DNA from: Cherax quadricarinatus
Lineage: Eukaryota; Arthropoda; Malacostraca; Decapoda; Parastacidae
Reading direction: 5' to 3'
Length of the DNA: 64,000 bases
Assembly (NCBI RefSeq): GCF_038502225.1
Contig: NC_091369.1
Coordinates: 17,939,091 to 18,003,090 of the forward strand
Position 1 is the first letter of the stretch, and the number at the start of each line of letters is the position of its first letter. The notes beneath the pieces are model-generated. The model did no database searches. It was not told the DNA's origin and worked only from the letters and a program-made list of their open reading frames with translations. A program made the translations under genes and the position numbers. Shown here piece by piece: positions 39,690 to 51,294 of this stretch.

Positions 39690-39860
39690 AAGTGTGACAC
39701 ATGAGGTGAGGGGGATCGTATATTGCACAGCCATTGCCAACGGCGGAAAGAAGGAGTGGCAGTTTGCCTGGCAACGATATTTCCAGACCAAAGATGACAA
39801 ACACAAGGACCAGATTATACTGGCACTCAGCTGCAGCAAAGACCCCTGGGTCAAGGCTGG
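39690..39860 (+). CDS. M1-family aminopeptidase, ERAP1-like C-terminal domain, exon c
   Basis: Acceptor TTTGCAG at 39683-39689 and donor GTAAGT at 39861. With the GA from exon b it reads ESVTHEVRGIVYCTAIANGG, then KKEWQFAWQRYFQTKDDKHK and ILALSCSKDPWVKAG. The VYC-TAI-xNGG-x3-W-x2-W-x-RY pattern and the ALSCSKDPW block are hallmarks of the M1 C-terminal domain. It ends in phase 2 (GG), completed by A of exon d to a glycine. Confidence 0.94.
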
Positions 39861-40302
39861 GTAAGTCTTACTAAAGGAGTTGGTAATGAGTGGAGCTAAT
39901 ACAAAAATGGCTTATTGTAGCAAATCTGATAACTAGAGGAAATATTCAACTCTCTTTTACCAGCCGATGATGCAATGAAGAGATGGTAATACTCCATCAG
40001 TTTAATAATGAGATACAACTTTGGAAAGGTTTTTAATATCACTCATACCAGTTTTAATGCATATTACATTATATGTTGCAGTGTATGAGTATTTATTCTT
40101 TTCTGCACTTGCTTGTATGCATTTATTTCTGTTTTTTTCTCTCTCGGTTTGGTTTATAAAACAATCCCAGACAACCAGTTTGAAGTCTATTATGCTAAAC
40201 GAACAATAAGTTCAAAGTAAGTTTAAAAGACTTTAAATGCTGATGTATAAAAGTTTTTTAATTCCAATGGAATGGGAAACCTCAGTTTGTTTGCTAAGTT
40301 AG
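39861..40302 (+). other. Intron segment, no feature seen
   Basis: Unique-looking sequence apart from the SINE target site at its end. Confidence 0.5.
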
Positions 40303-40471
40303 ATTATTATTATTATTATTATAATCAAGGGGAAGCGCTAAACCCGGAGGATTATACAGCGCCTGGGGGGGATGTGGAAGGCATTCAGGCTTAATTCGGG
40401 GAACTGGAGCACAGATCCAATTTCCTAAATCAAGAGCCCCTCACCAACATCAAGGAACCTTCCTTGAGGGG
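40303..40471 (-). mobile_element. SINE S2 with (ATT)n tail and 12-bp target duplication
   Basis: It is a 169-bp insert flanked by TTGCTAAGTTAG on both sides (40291-40302 and 40472-40483). The minus strand ends in GCGCTTCCCCTTGATTATAA followed by a run of AAT/ATT repeats, the 3' tail. A much shorter member with the same tail is at 59954-60009. The perfect duplication proves insertion by a target-primed mechanism. Confidence 0.9.
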
Positions 40472-40483
40472 TTGCTAAGTTAG

Positions 40484-42407
40484 AGCCTCTGCTGAGGAAC
40501 CTGGATGTATATAGACCACTGCATCATTAGAGACAAGCATCACACATCAACACATCCTCTTAGCTCCCATAAAAATCTATAAAGAGTTCCTACATATGGT
40601 TTGCAGCAAATTTCTGGGTTAGGTTAGGTTGTCCTCTATCAATTAAAAAAATATAAATAATTATAACATATTACAACGGAAAAAAATATAAATATAAGAT
40701 ACATGCGATAAAAAAATTCTACTGCGCGAACAGTTAAGTTTCTCTGATTAAGATATCTTCATCAGTCACCCATTATTTCGCTGTATTTACAGCAGTGAAA
40801 GAATGTGTGTGATGCAGAGGATAGGTTACATATATCCCATAACCACAGCCTCCTGTTCCTCAAAGCACTCAAGAAGCATGATACGAGGTGAGGTATAAAT
40901 TTACAGTTTTCTATTCATAATACTTCTCTGAATAGCAGAGAAAACGGTTACCACAACGGAAAATAGAATCTCTTCTAAATCAAAGCTAGTCAACTCACTG
41001 CTGATCTCAGCATATAAAAATAACTGTTGCCAAATCAATGTGGCAAAATGTAAAGATAACTGTATATTTTTCAGTTGCTGCGTGATGCGAGAAAGATACT
41101 TTCCATATTCCATATTCCCAGTCTTCTGTAAGAGATACTCACTAGTATCATAACATATATATACGGATTTTTAAACCCTGAACAGTAAAGAGAGCTGCAG
41201 CTCAACTACCTTATGAGATTTAGAAAATGTACCTCCATCTACCCAAGAGGTCATGCAGCTGATGATTATTACTTTCATTATACCCAGGAACTATAACTGA
41301 ACACATTGATGAAGTAAAAGTTCATTTATATGTATATAATTTTGTGTGTATGTGAGTATGGCTGTGGTGCTGGTCGTTTAAGCGTTGAAGCGCTTGTTTC
41401 GGAGGATTGTTGACTTTAGTGCTGCCCACCACCCTCTCACACTACAAACTCTGGCTTAGTAGGTGATTTGCTGAGCTATAAATCTCAGGTAGCCACTTGA
41501 CTTCCCGGCTCGCTGACAGTCGTGAGTATTTATTCCACTGTGCGTTTATTGTGTTTGTTTTTCTCGTCTATCTTTAATTTAAAGTCTTCAGCTCATCGAG
41601 CGACTGGACCACGTCATGATAGTAACTGCTGTGTGTGTTATTCTCCCACAGCCCGAATGCTTTGAGCAAGGCAATGAAACCTTATGGGATTTGGCAGTAA
41701 TTCTATGAACTATTCTTCATTTTTTACGTTTTGTTATGGTAGAAATTAGCCTCATGTATGTGTAACTTTGCCATTCTGGAAGCGGTGCTTCTTCTCTGTC
41801 TACTCGTCACCTCTAAGTGTCTAAGATATCAGCCAACTGGGTTCACTCTTACATTAATATTTCACTCGGATCTGCGCCGGTGTCATGCGCTCCTAATTAA
41901 GGCACAGGACCGATTCTTCTGCTTCTTTCTTCTGTATCTATTCTGTTTACATCACACTGGAGGGTTCAGATCAGATTACCATATCACTGGCTGCTCTAAA
42001 TCTCTAGGATGTACTTGTGTTTTAGCTTTGATTCATTGTCAGTTTATGTCCTACTTCTTCACTGGTTTATTTTCAGTTACCGTTTGTAATATTTCATGTT
42101 TGTGTATTTTATATCTGAGTCTAGAAATTTAAACAGAGCCTCGACTTATTTACTCTAGAATTGATAATGCTCAGCAAAAATTCGTCTAAAACAAAGGCTT
42201 GCTTTCATTACGTATCTTGACACTCACTTAACAATTTGTTCTCCCCAGTCACCACAGAAAATTTACTTTATTCCCTGAAGAAGGGATTATAGTGAGCTCT
42301 GTTGTGACTCATACTGCTGGTGGCATATGAGTGAAACGCTGCTTCAACCCTCGTGCAGTTCGAAGGTTTTATATATAATAAATTAAGGATGTTACTATCT
42401 CTCTCAG
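40484..42407 (+). other. Intron segment, mostly unassigned
   Basis: About 1.9 kb. The only structure noted is a CTGATGA...GAAAC motif pair on the minus strand at 40743-40771, within a possible repeat. The open frame 41758-42132 has no recognisable domain. A polypyrimidine tract and CAG at 42395-42407 end the intron. Confidence 0.5.
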
Positions 42408-42551
42408 ATATCTGTACATCACCTTCTCTTCGGAAGTGAAGTTAAGAGAAAGCGACGCTTTCGAAGTGTACAGCTCCATGGCGGCGAGCGACCCAGGACA
42501 GGATGCAGCCTGGTCCTTCCTCCTCCAAAACTGGGATACCGTGACTGAAGT
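42408..42551 (+). CDS. M1-family aminopeptidase, ERAP1-like C-terminal domain, exon d
   Basis: Acceptor CTCTCTCAG and donor GTGAGT at 42552. Joined to exon c it reads GYLYITFSSEVKLRESDAFE, then VYSSMAASDPGQDAAWSFLL and QNWDTVTEV. This matches the region of aminopeptidase N where the ExDA..V..S.A..P.G...AW.F...NW segment precedes the last helices. Two donors are possible (GTGTGA at 42550 or GTGAGT at 42552); the second fits the consensus better. At least one more coding exon must lie further on, and it is not visible in the window. Confidence 0.92.
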
Positions 42552-42619
42552 GTGAGTGACCTATTGAACTATTTGGTAAATCTTCACTCAGTCTTTAAAA
42601 CAGCTTTTCTTCGTTGCTA

Positions 42620-42790
42620 TTATCTTCAAAATTTTCAAGTTTATCCTTACCGAAAAGTTGGCAGTGGTGTTCCGCAGGCATTCGCTTGGTCCTCCACTCT
42701 GTTCTTAATTTTCACTAATGTTCATCACACTAAATTCCCTACAACTTACTTTTATGCTGGTAAATACAGTCTGATTTTTGTTTACTCATG
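42620..42790 (+). mobile_element. Possible degraded RT fragment
   Basis: The reading frame includes VGSGVPQAFAWSSTLFLIFT, which resembles the GVPQGSVLGPLLF-x-I-Y RT motif of Jockey/CR1-type elements, followed by sequence ending YAGKYS. It is too short and diverged to place in a family. Confidence 0.35.
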
Positions 42791-42791
42791 A

Positions 42792-42999
42792 ACCATGTCC
42801 TGAAGCTCTCACTTTCTCACTTTCCCACTCAAGTTTTTTTTTTCATGACTGTTATGAATTTCATTCAAAGTTGAGGGAGCTCCTGAAACTTTTCCTGATT
42901 TCCGGTTTAAGTTACAGTGTTTCTGTTTAATATTTAAATATTTAACAATGTCTTCAAACCTTACAGAATATGCTGTTTTTTGCCAGTTCTTCACCAGTT
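42792..42999 (+). other. Short unassigned interval before minisatellite
   Basis: No recognised feature. Confidence 0.4.
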
Positions 43000-44440
43000 C
43001 CTCCCAGGAGTGCCTCTCAGGAGTACCTCCCAAGAGTGCCACCCAGGAGTGCCTCCCAGGAGTGCTTCCTAGGAGGGCCTCCCTTGGGTGTCTCCCTGTA
43101 GTGAAATCCTGTAGTTTACTTGGAAAGCGCTTCGGGGGCCAACACCCCCTACGGCCGGTCTGAGACCAGGCCTCGGGGTGGATCAGGGTCTGATCAACCA
43201 GGTTACTGCTGGCCCCACGTAAACCGAAGTACGAATCATAACCTGGCTGATCAGGTACTAATTTTAGGTGCCTGTCCAGCACCTTCTTGAAGACACACAT
43301 GGGTCTATTGGTAATCCCCTTTATGTATGTTGGGAGGCAGTTGAACAGTCTTGGGCCCATGAGTGCCTCTCAGAAGTGCCTCCCTGGAGTGACTCCCAGG
43401 AGTGCCTCCAAGGAGTGCTTCCCAGGAGTGTTTCCCAGGAGTGCTTCACATGAGTGCCTCCTTGGAGTGCCTCCCAGAATTGCACCCTAGGAATACCTCC
43501 AAGGAGTGCCTCCCAGGAGTACCTCTCAGAGGTGCCTCCGCGAGAGCTTACCAAAAGTGCCTCTCTGGAGTGTCTAACTGGAGTGATTCCTTGGAGTTTC
43601 TCCCTGGAGTGCCTCCCAAAAGTTCATCCTAGGAGTACCTCCCAGGAGTGCTTTCCACGAGTGTCTCCCAGAAGTGCACCCTCGGAGTACCTCCCAGGAG
43701 TGCCTCCCAGGAATACCTTCAAGAGGTGCCTCCCAAAAGTACGCCCTAGGAATGACTCTCAGAAGTGCACCCTAGGAGTACCTCCCAGGAGTGCCTCCCA
43801 GGAATACCTTCAAGAGGTGCCTCCCAAAAGCACTCCCTAGGAATGACTCTCAGAAGTGCACCCTAGAAGTGACTCCCAGAAGTGCCTCCCAGAACTGATA
43901 CCAGGAGTGCCTCCCTCAAGTGCCTCCCAGGAGTGCACCCTAGGAGTACCTCAAAGGAGTGCCTCCAAGAAGCGCACACTAGAAGAACGTATCACGAGTG
44001 CCTCCGATGAGTGCCTCCCAGGAGTGCCTCTCAGAGGTGCTTCCAAAAAGTACCTCCCAAGAGAGCTTCCCAGGATTGCCTCCCAAAAGAGCCTTCCAGA
44101 AGTGCATACTAAAAGTATCTTGCAGGAGTGCACACTAGAAGTACCTCCACGGAGTGCACACTATAAATCCCTCCCAGGAGTGCAAACTGAGAGTACCTAG
44201 AAGGAATGCACACTAGAAGTACCTCAAAGGAGTGCACGCTAGAAATACCTCCCAGGATGGCCTCCCTGGACTCCCTCCCAGGAGTGCACCCTAGAAGTAC
44301 CTCCCAAGAATGCCTGCCAGAAGTGCACCAATCTACTTCCATGGAGTTCCTGCCAGAAGTGCACATTTGAAGTGCCTTCTAGAAGTACACCCTAGAAGTA
44401 CCTCCCAGGGTTGAACCCTAGAAGTACCTCCAAGGAGTAC
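43000..44440. repeat. 13-bp minisatellite, old diverged zone
   Basis: Tandem units of the type CAGGAGTGCCTCC with many substitutions (GAAGTGCACCCTAG, GGAGTACCTCCC). A family-C fragment interrupts them at 43106-43361. The adjacent homogeneous zone has CAGGAATGCCTCC instead. Open frames here are artefacts. Confidence 0.93.
43106..43361 (-). mobile_element. Family C 3'-end fragment (C3) inside the minisatellite
   Basis: The minus strand encodes MGPRLFNCLPTYIKGITNRP, FKKVLDRHLKLVPDQPGYDS and the 3' UTR, ending with a TCCAAGTAAAC-type tail. Minisatellite units lie on both sides, so the element inserted into an existing array. Confidence 0.87.
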
Positions 44441-47400
44441 ACCCTAGGAATGCCTCAAAGGAATGTCTCCCAGGAATGCCTCCTAGGAATGCCTCCCATG
44501 AATGTCTCCCAGGAATGCCTCCTAGGAATGCCTCCCAGGAATGCCTCCTAGGAATGCCTCCCATGAATGTCTCCCAGGAATGCCTACCAGGAATGCCTCC
44601 TAGGAATGCCTGCCAGGAATGCCTCCCAGGAATGCCTCCTAGGAATGCCTCCCAAGAATGCCTCCCAGGAATGCCTCCCAGGAATGTCTCCCAGGAAAGC
44701 GTCCCAGGAATGTCTCCCAGGAATGCGTCTCAGGAATGCCTCCCAGGAATGCCTCCCAGGAATGCCTCCAAGGAATGCCTCCCAGGAATGTCTCCCAGGA
44801 ATGCCTGCCAGGAATGCCTCCCATGAATGCCTCCCAGGAATGTCTCCAAGGAATGCCTCCCATGAATGCCTCCCAGGAATGCCTCCCAGGAATGCCTCCC
44901 AGGAATGCCTCACAGGAATGCCTCCCAGGAATGCTTCCCAGGAATGCCTTCCAGGAATGCCTTCCAGGAATGCCTTCCAGGAATGCCTCCCAGGAATGCC
45001 TCCCAGGAATGCCTCCCAGAAATGTCTCCCAGGAATGCCTCCCAGGAATGCTTCCCAGGAATGCCTCCCAGGAATGTCTCCCAGGAATGCCTCCCAGGAA
45101 TGTCTCCCAGGAATGCCTCCAAGGAATGTCTCCCAGGAATGCCTCCCAGGAATGCCTCCCAAGAATGTCTCCCAGGAATGCCTCCCTGGAATGCCTCCCA
45201 GAAATGCTTCCCAGGAATGCCTCCCAAGAATGCCTCCCAGGAATGCCTCCCAGGAATGCCTCCCAGGAATGTCTCCCAGGAATGCCTTCTATGAATGCCT
45301 CCCAGGAATGCCTCCCAGGAATGCCTCCCAGGAATGCCTCCCAGGAATGCCTCGCAGGAATGTCCCCCATGATTGCCTCCCAGGATTGCCTCCCAGGAAT
45401 GCCTCCCAGGAATGCCTCCCAGGAATGCCTCCCAGGAATGCCTCCCAGGAATGTCTCCCATGAATGTCTCCCAGGAATGCCTCCCAGGAATGTCTCCCAG
45501 GAATGCCTCCCAGGAATGCCTCCCAGAAATGCCTCCCAGGATTGCCTCCCATGAATGCCTCCCAGGAATGCCTCCCAGGAATGCCTCCCAGGAATGTCTC
45601 CCAGGAATGCCTCCCAGGAATGTCTCCCAGGAATGCCTCCCAGGAATACCTTCCAGGAATTCCTCCCAGGAATGCCTCCTAGGAATGCCTCCTAGGAATG
45701 CCTCCCAGGAATGCCTCCAAGGAATGCCTCCCAGGAATGCCTCCTAGGAATGTCCCCAGGATTGCCTCCCAGGAATGCCTCCCAGGAATGCCTCCCAGGA
45801 ATGCCTCCCAGGATTGCCTCCCAGGATTGCCTCCCAGGAATGCCTCCCAGGAATGCCTCCCAGGAATGTCTCCCAGGAATGCCTCCCAGGATTGCCTCCC
45901 AGGAATGCCTCCCAGGAATGCCTCCCAGGATTGCCTCCCAGGATTGCCTCCCAGGAATGCCTCCCAGGAATGCTTCCCAGGAATGCCTTCCAGGAATGCC
46001 TTCCAGGAATGCCTTCCAGGAATGCCTCCCAGGAATGCCTCCCAGGAATGCCTCCCAGAAATGTCTCCCAGGAATGCCTCCCAGGAATGCTTCCCAGGAA
46101 TGCCTCCCAGGAATGTCTCCCAGGAATGCCTCCCAGGAATGTCTCCCAGGAATGCCTCCCAGGAATGCCTCCCAGGAATGCCTCCCAGGAATGTCTCCCA
46201 GGAATGCCTCCAAGGAATGTCTCCCAGGAATGCCTCCCAGGAATGCCTCCCAAGAATGTCTCCCAGGAATGCCTCCCTGGAATGCCTCCCAGAAATGCTT
46301 CCCAGGAATGCCTCCCAAGAATGCCTCCCAGGAATGCCTCCCAGGAATGCCTCCCAGGAATGTCTCCCAGGAATGCCTTCTATGAATGCCTCCCAGGAAT
46401 GCCTCCCAGGAATGCCTCCCAGGAATGCCTCCCAGGAATGCCTCGCAGGAATGTCCCCCATGATTGCCTCCCAGGATTGCCTCCCAGGAATGCCTCCCAG
46501 GAATGCCTCCCAGGAATGCCTCCCAGGAATGCCTCCCAGGAATGTCTCCCATGAATGTCTCCCAGGAATGCCTCCCAGGAATGTCTCCAGGAATGCCTCC
46601 CTGGAATGCCTCCCAGAAATGCCTCCCAGGATTGCCTCCCAAGAATGCCTCCCAGGAATGCCTCCCAGGAATGCCTCCCAGGAATGTCTCCCAGGAATGC
46701 CTCCCAGGAATGTCTCCCAGGAATGCCTCCCAGGAATACCTTCCAGGAATTCCTCCCAGGAATGCCTCCTAGGAATGCCTCCTAGGAATGCCTCCCAGGA
46801 ATGCCTCCCAGGAATGCCTCCCAGGAATGCCTCCAAGGAATGCCTCCCAGGAATGCCTCCCAGGAATGTCCCCAGGATTGCCTCCCAGGAATGCCTCCCA
46901 GGAATGCCTCCCAGGAATGCCTCCCAGGATTGCCTCCCAGGATTGCCTCCCAGGAATGCCTCCCAGGAATGCCTCCCAGGAATGTCTCCCAGGAATGCCT
47001 CCCAGGATTGCCTCCCAGGAATGCCTCCCAGGAATGCCTCCCAGGATTGCCTCCCAGGATTGCCTCCCAGGAATGCCTCCCAGGAATGCCTCCCAGGAAT
47101 GCCTCCCAGGATTGCCTCCCAGGATTGCCTCCCAGGAATGCCTCCCAGGAATGCCTCCCAGGAATGCCTCCCAGGAATGCCTCCCAGGAATGCCTCCCAG
47201 GAATGTCCCCCAGGATTGCCTCCCAGGATTGCCTCCCAGGAATGCCTCCCAGGAATGCCTCCCAGGAATGCCTTCCAGGAATGCCTCCCAGGATTGCCTC
47301 CCAGGATTGCCTCCCAGGAATGCCTCCCAGGAATGCCTCCCAGGAATGCTTCCCAGGAATGCCTCCCAGGATTGCCTCCCAGGAATGCCTCCCAGGAATG

Positions 47401-48823
47401 CCTCCCAGGATTGCCTCCCAGGATTGCCTCCCAGGAATGCCTCCCAGGAATGCCTCCCAGGAATGCCTCCCAGGAATGCCTCCCAGGAATGCCTCCCAGG
47501 ATTGCCTTCCAGGATTGCCTCCCAGGAATGCCTCCCAGGAATGCCTCCAAGGAATGTCTCCCAGGAATGCCTCCCAGGAATGCCTCCCAGGAATGCCTCC
47601 CAGGAATGCCTCCCAGGAATGCCTCCCAGGAATGCCTCCCAGGAATACCTCCCAGGATTGCCTCCCAGGCATGCCTCCCAGGCATGCCTCCCAGGAAGGC
47701 CTCCAAGGAATGCCTCCCACGAATGCCTCCCCGCAATGCCTCCCAGGAATGCCTCCCAGGAATGCCTCCCAGGAATGCCTCCCAGGAATGCCTCCCAGGA
47801 ATGCCTCCCAGGAATGCCTTCCAGGAATGCCTCCCAGGAATGCCTCCCAGGATTGCCTCCCAGGATTGCCTCCCAGGAATGCCTCCCAGGAATGCCTCCC
47901 AGGAATGTCTCCCAGGAATGCCTCCCAGGATTGCCTCCCAGGAATGCCTCCCAGGAATGCCTCCCAGGATTGCCTCCCAGGATTGCCTCCCAGGAATGCC
48001 TCCCAGGAATGCCTCCCAGGAATGCCTCCCAGGAATGCCTCCCAGGATTGCCTCCCAGGATTGCCTCCCAGGAATGCCTCCCAGGAATGCCTCCCAGGAA
48101 TGCCTCCCAGGAATGCCTCCCAGGAATGCCTCCCAGGAATGTCCCCCAGGATTGCCTCCCAGGATTGCCTCCCAGGAATGCCTCCCAGGAATGCCTCCCA
48201 GGAATGCCTTCCAGGAATGCCTCCCAGGATTGCCTCCCAGGATTGCCTCCCAGGAATGCCTCCCAGGAATGCCTCCCAGGAATGCTTCCCAGGAATGCCT
48301 CCCAGGATTGCCTCCCAGGAATGCCTCCCAGGAATGCCTCCCAGGATTGCCTCCCAGGATTGCCTCCCAGGAATGCCTCCCAGGAATGCCTCCCAGGAAT
48401 GCCTCCCAGGAATGCCTCCCAGGAATGCCTCCCAGGATTGCCTTCCAGGATTGCCTCCCAGGAATGCCTCCCAGGAATGCCTCCAAGGAATGTCTCCCAG
48501 GAATGCCTCCCAGGAATGCCTCCCAGGAATGCCTCCCAGGAATGCCTCCCAGGAATGCCTCCCAGGAATGCCTCCCAGGAATACCTCCCAGGATTGCCTC
48601 CCAGGCATGCCTCCCAGGAATGCCTTCCAGGAATGCCTCCTAGGAATGCCTCCCAGGAATGCCTCCCAGGAATGCCTCCCAGGAATGCCTCCCAGGAATG
48701 CCTCCCAGGAATGCCTTCCAGGAATGCCTCCCAGGAATGCCTCCCAGGAATGCCTTCCAGGAATGCCTCCCAGGAATGCCTCCCAGGAATGCCTCCCAGG
48801 AATGCCTCCCAGGAATGCCTCCC
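44441..48823. repeat. 13-bp minisatellite, homogeneous zone with higher-order duplications
   Basis: About 4.4 kb of CAGGAATGCCTCC units with recurrent variants (GGATTG, GTCTCC, CTTCC). Because 13 is not a multiple of 3, each frame cycles through the same 13-residue peptide: MPPRNASQECLPG on plus and GRHSWEAFLGGIP on minus. This yields frames of up to 981 codons on both strands. Variant patterns repeat at larger scale: about 1.04-1.09 kb offset (44930-45750 against 45970-46840) and 923-936 bp offset (about 46900-47665 against 47830-48600). Confidence 0.97.
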
Positions 48824-48913
48824 AAACAGTTGAGATTTCTCTTCGTATTCAAAATATATTTCGTTAACTTTGTCATTAACTTCCATAATTTTGATTATTT
48901 AGTGTTTGGAGCA

Positions 48914-51194
48914 ATAATGGCACATTCCACTGTCTTGAGTAATGGCCTCACATTCCACTGTCTTGAGTAATGGCCACACATTCCACTGTCTTGAGTAATG
49001 GCCTCACATTCTACTGTCTTGAGTAATGGCCACACATTCCACTGTCCTGAGTAATGGCCACACATTCCACTGTCTTGAGTAATGGCCACACATTCCACTG
49101 TCTTGAGTAATGACTACAAATTCCACTGTCTTGAGTAATGGCAACACATTCCACTGTCTTGAGTAATGACCACACATTCCACGGTCTTGAGTAATGACCA
49201 CACATTCTACTCTCTTGAGTAATGACCACACATTCCACTGTCTTGAGTAATGGCCTCACATTGCACTGTCTTGAGTAATGGCCACACATTCCACTGTCTT
49301 GAGTAATGGCCACACATTCCACTGTCTTGAGTAATGGCTACACATTCCACTGTCTTGAGTAATGACCACACATTCCACTGTCTTGAGTAATGGCCACACA
49401 TTCCACTGTCTTGAGTAATGGCCACACATTCCACTGTCTTGAGTAATGACCACACATTCCACTCTCTTGAGTAATGACCACACATTCCACTCTCTTGAGT
49501 AAGGACCACACATTCCACTGTCTTGAGTAATGACCACACATTCCACTGTCTTGAGTAATGGCCTCACATTCCACTGTCTTGAGTAATGACCACACATTCC
49601 ACTCTCTTGAGTAATGACCACACATTCCACTGTCTTGAGTAATGACCACACATTCCTCTGTCTTGAGTAATGGCCTCACATTCCACTGTCTTGAGTAATG
49701 GCCTCACATTCTACTGTCTTGAGTAATGGCCTCACATTCCACTGTCTTGAGTAATGGCCTCACATTCTACTGTCTTGAGTAATGGCCTCACATTCCACTG
49801 TCTTGAGTAATGGCCTCACATTCCACTGTCTTGAGTAATGGCCTCACATTCTACTGTCTTGAGTAATGGCCTCACATTCCACTGTCTTGAGTAATGGCCT
49901 CACATTCTACTGTCTTGAGTAATGGCCACACATTTCACTGTCTCGAGTAATGGTCACACATTCCACTGTCTTGAGTAATGGCCTCACATTCCACTGTCTT
50001 GAGTAATGGCCTCACATTCTACTGTCTTGAGTAATGGCCTCACATTCCACTGTCTTGAGTAATGGCCTCACATTCCACTGTCTTGAGTAATGGCCTCACA
50101 TTCTACTGTCTTGAGTAATGGCCTCACATTCTACTGTCTTGAGTAATGGCCTCACATTCTACTGTCTTGAGTAATGGCCTCACATTCTACTGTCTTGAGT
50201 AATGGCCTCACATTCTACTGTCTTGAGTAATGGCCTCACATGCCACTGTCTTGAGTAATGGCCTCACATTCTACTGTCTTGAGTAATGGCCACACATTTC
50301 ACTGTCTCGAGTAATGGTCACACATTCCACTGTCTTGAGTAATGGCCTCACATTCCACTGTCTTGAGTAATGGCCTCACATTCTACTGTCTTGAGTAATG
50401 GCCTCACATTCCACTGTCTTGAGTAATGGCCTCACATTCCACTGTCTTGAGTAATGGCCTCACATTCTACTGTCTTGAGTAATGGCCTCACATTCTACTG
50501 TCTTGAGTAATGGCCTCACATTCTACTGTCTTGAGTAATGGCCTCACATTCTACTGTCTTGACTAATGGCCTCACATTCCACTGTCTTGAGTAATGGCCT
50601 CACATTCCAATGTCTTGAGTAATGGCCTCACATTCTACTGTCTTGAGTAATGGCCTCACATTCTACTGTCTTGAGTAATGGCCTCACATTCCACTGTCTT
50701 GAGTAATGGCCTCACATTCCACTGTCTTGAGTAATGGCCTCACATTCTACTGTCTTGAGTAATGGCCACACATTTCACTGTCTTGAGTAATGGCAACACA
50801 TTCCACTGTCTTGAGTAATGGCCTCACATTCTACTGTCTTGAGTAATGGCCTCACATTCTACTGTCTTGAGTAATGGCCACACATTTCACTGTCTCGAGT
50901 AATGGTCACACATTCCACTGTCTTGAGTAATGGCTACACATTCCACGGTCTTGGGTAATGGTCACACATTCCACTCTCTTGAATAATGACCACACATTCT
51001 ACTGTCTTGAGTAATGACCACACATTCCACTGTCTTGAGTAATGACCACACATTCTACTGTCTTGAGTAATGACCACACATTCCACTGTCTTGAGTAATG
51101 ACCACACATTCCACTGTCTTGAGTAATGACCACACATTCCACTGTCTTGAGTAATGACCTCACATTCCACTGTCTTGAGTAATGGTCACACATT
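48914..51194. repeat. 28-bp tandem repeat array ending in assembly gap
   Basis: About 80 units of CACATTCCACTGTCTTGAGT+AATGGCCT. Variants are GACCACAC (enriched at both ends) and TTCTACTG (enriched in the middle). There are no unique spacers. The array runs into N at 51195, so its true length is unknown. Minus-strand open frames of the VITQDSGMCGHYSRQWN type are artefacts of the 28-bp period. Confidence 0.96.
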
Positions 51195-51294
51195 NNNNNN
51201 NNNNNNNNNNNNNNNNNNNNNNNNNNNNNNNNNNNNNNNNNNNNNNNNNNNNNNNNNNNNNNNNNNNNNNNNNNNNNNNNNNNNNNNNNNNNNN
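51195..51294. other. Assembly gap of 100 N
   Basis: Exactly 100 undetermined bases, the usual placeholder for a gap of unknown size. It joins the 28-bp array to a family-D RT. Confidence 0.99.

Noticed and set aside
41758..42132. 124-codon frame in the third aminopeptidase intron
   Set aside because: It has no domain, no splice-consistent context and low-complexity hydrophobic composition; it is likely chance.
42270..42350. Hammerhead core from CTGAAGA...GAAAC on the plus strand
   Set aside because: The 50-base insert has no helix next to the conserved segments; chance match.
45698..48643. 981-codon open frame and similar giant frames on both strands (for example 45679-48486)
   Set aside because: They are products of the 13-bp repeat; most frames encode the same cycling 13-residue peptide and none has flanking gene structure.
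48914..51194. CRISPR-like array with 28-bp repeats
   Set aside because: There are no unique spacers; units are directly tandem, and the genome is eukaryotic.
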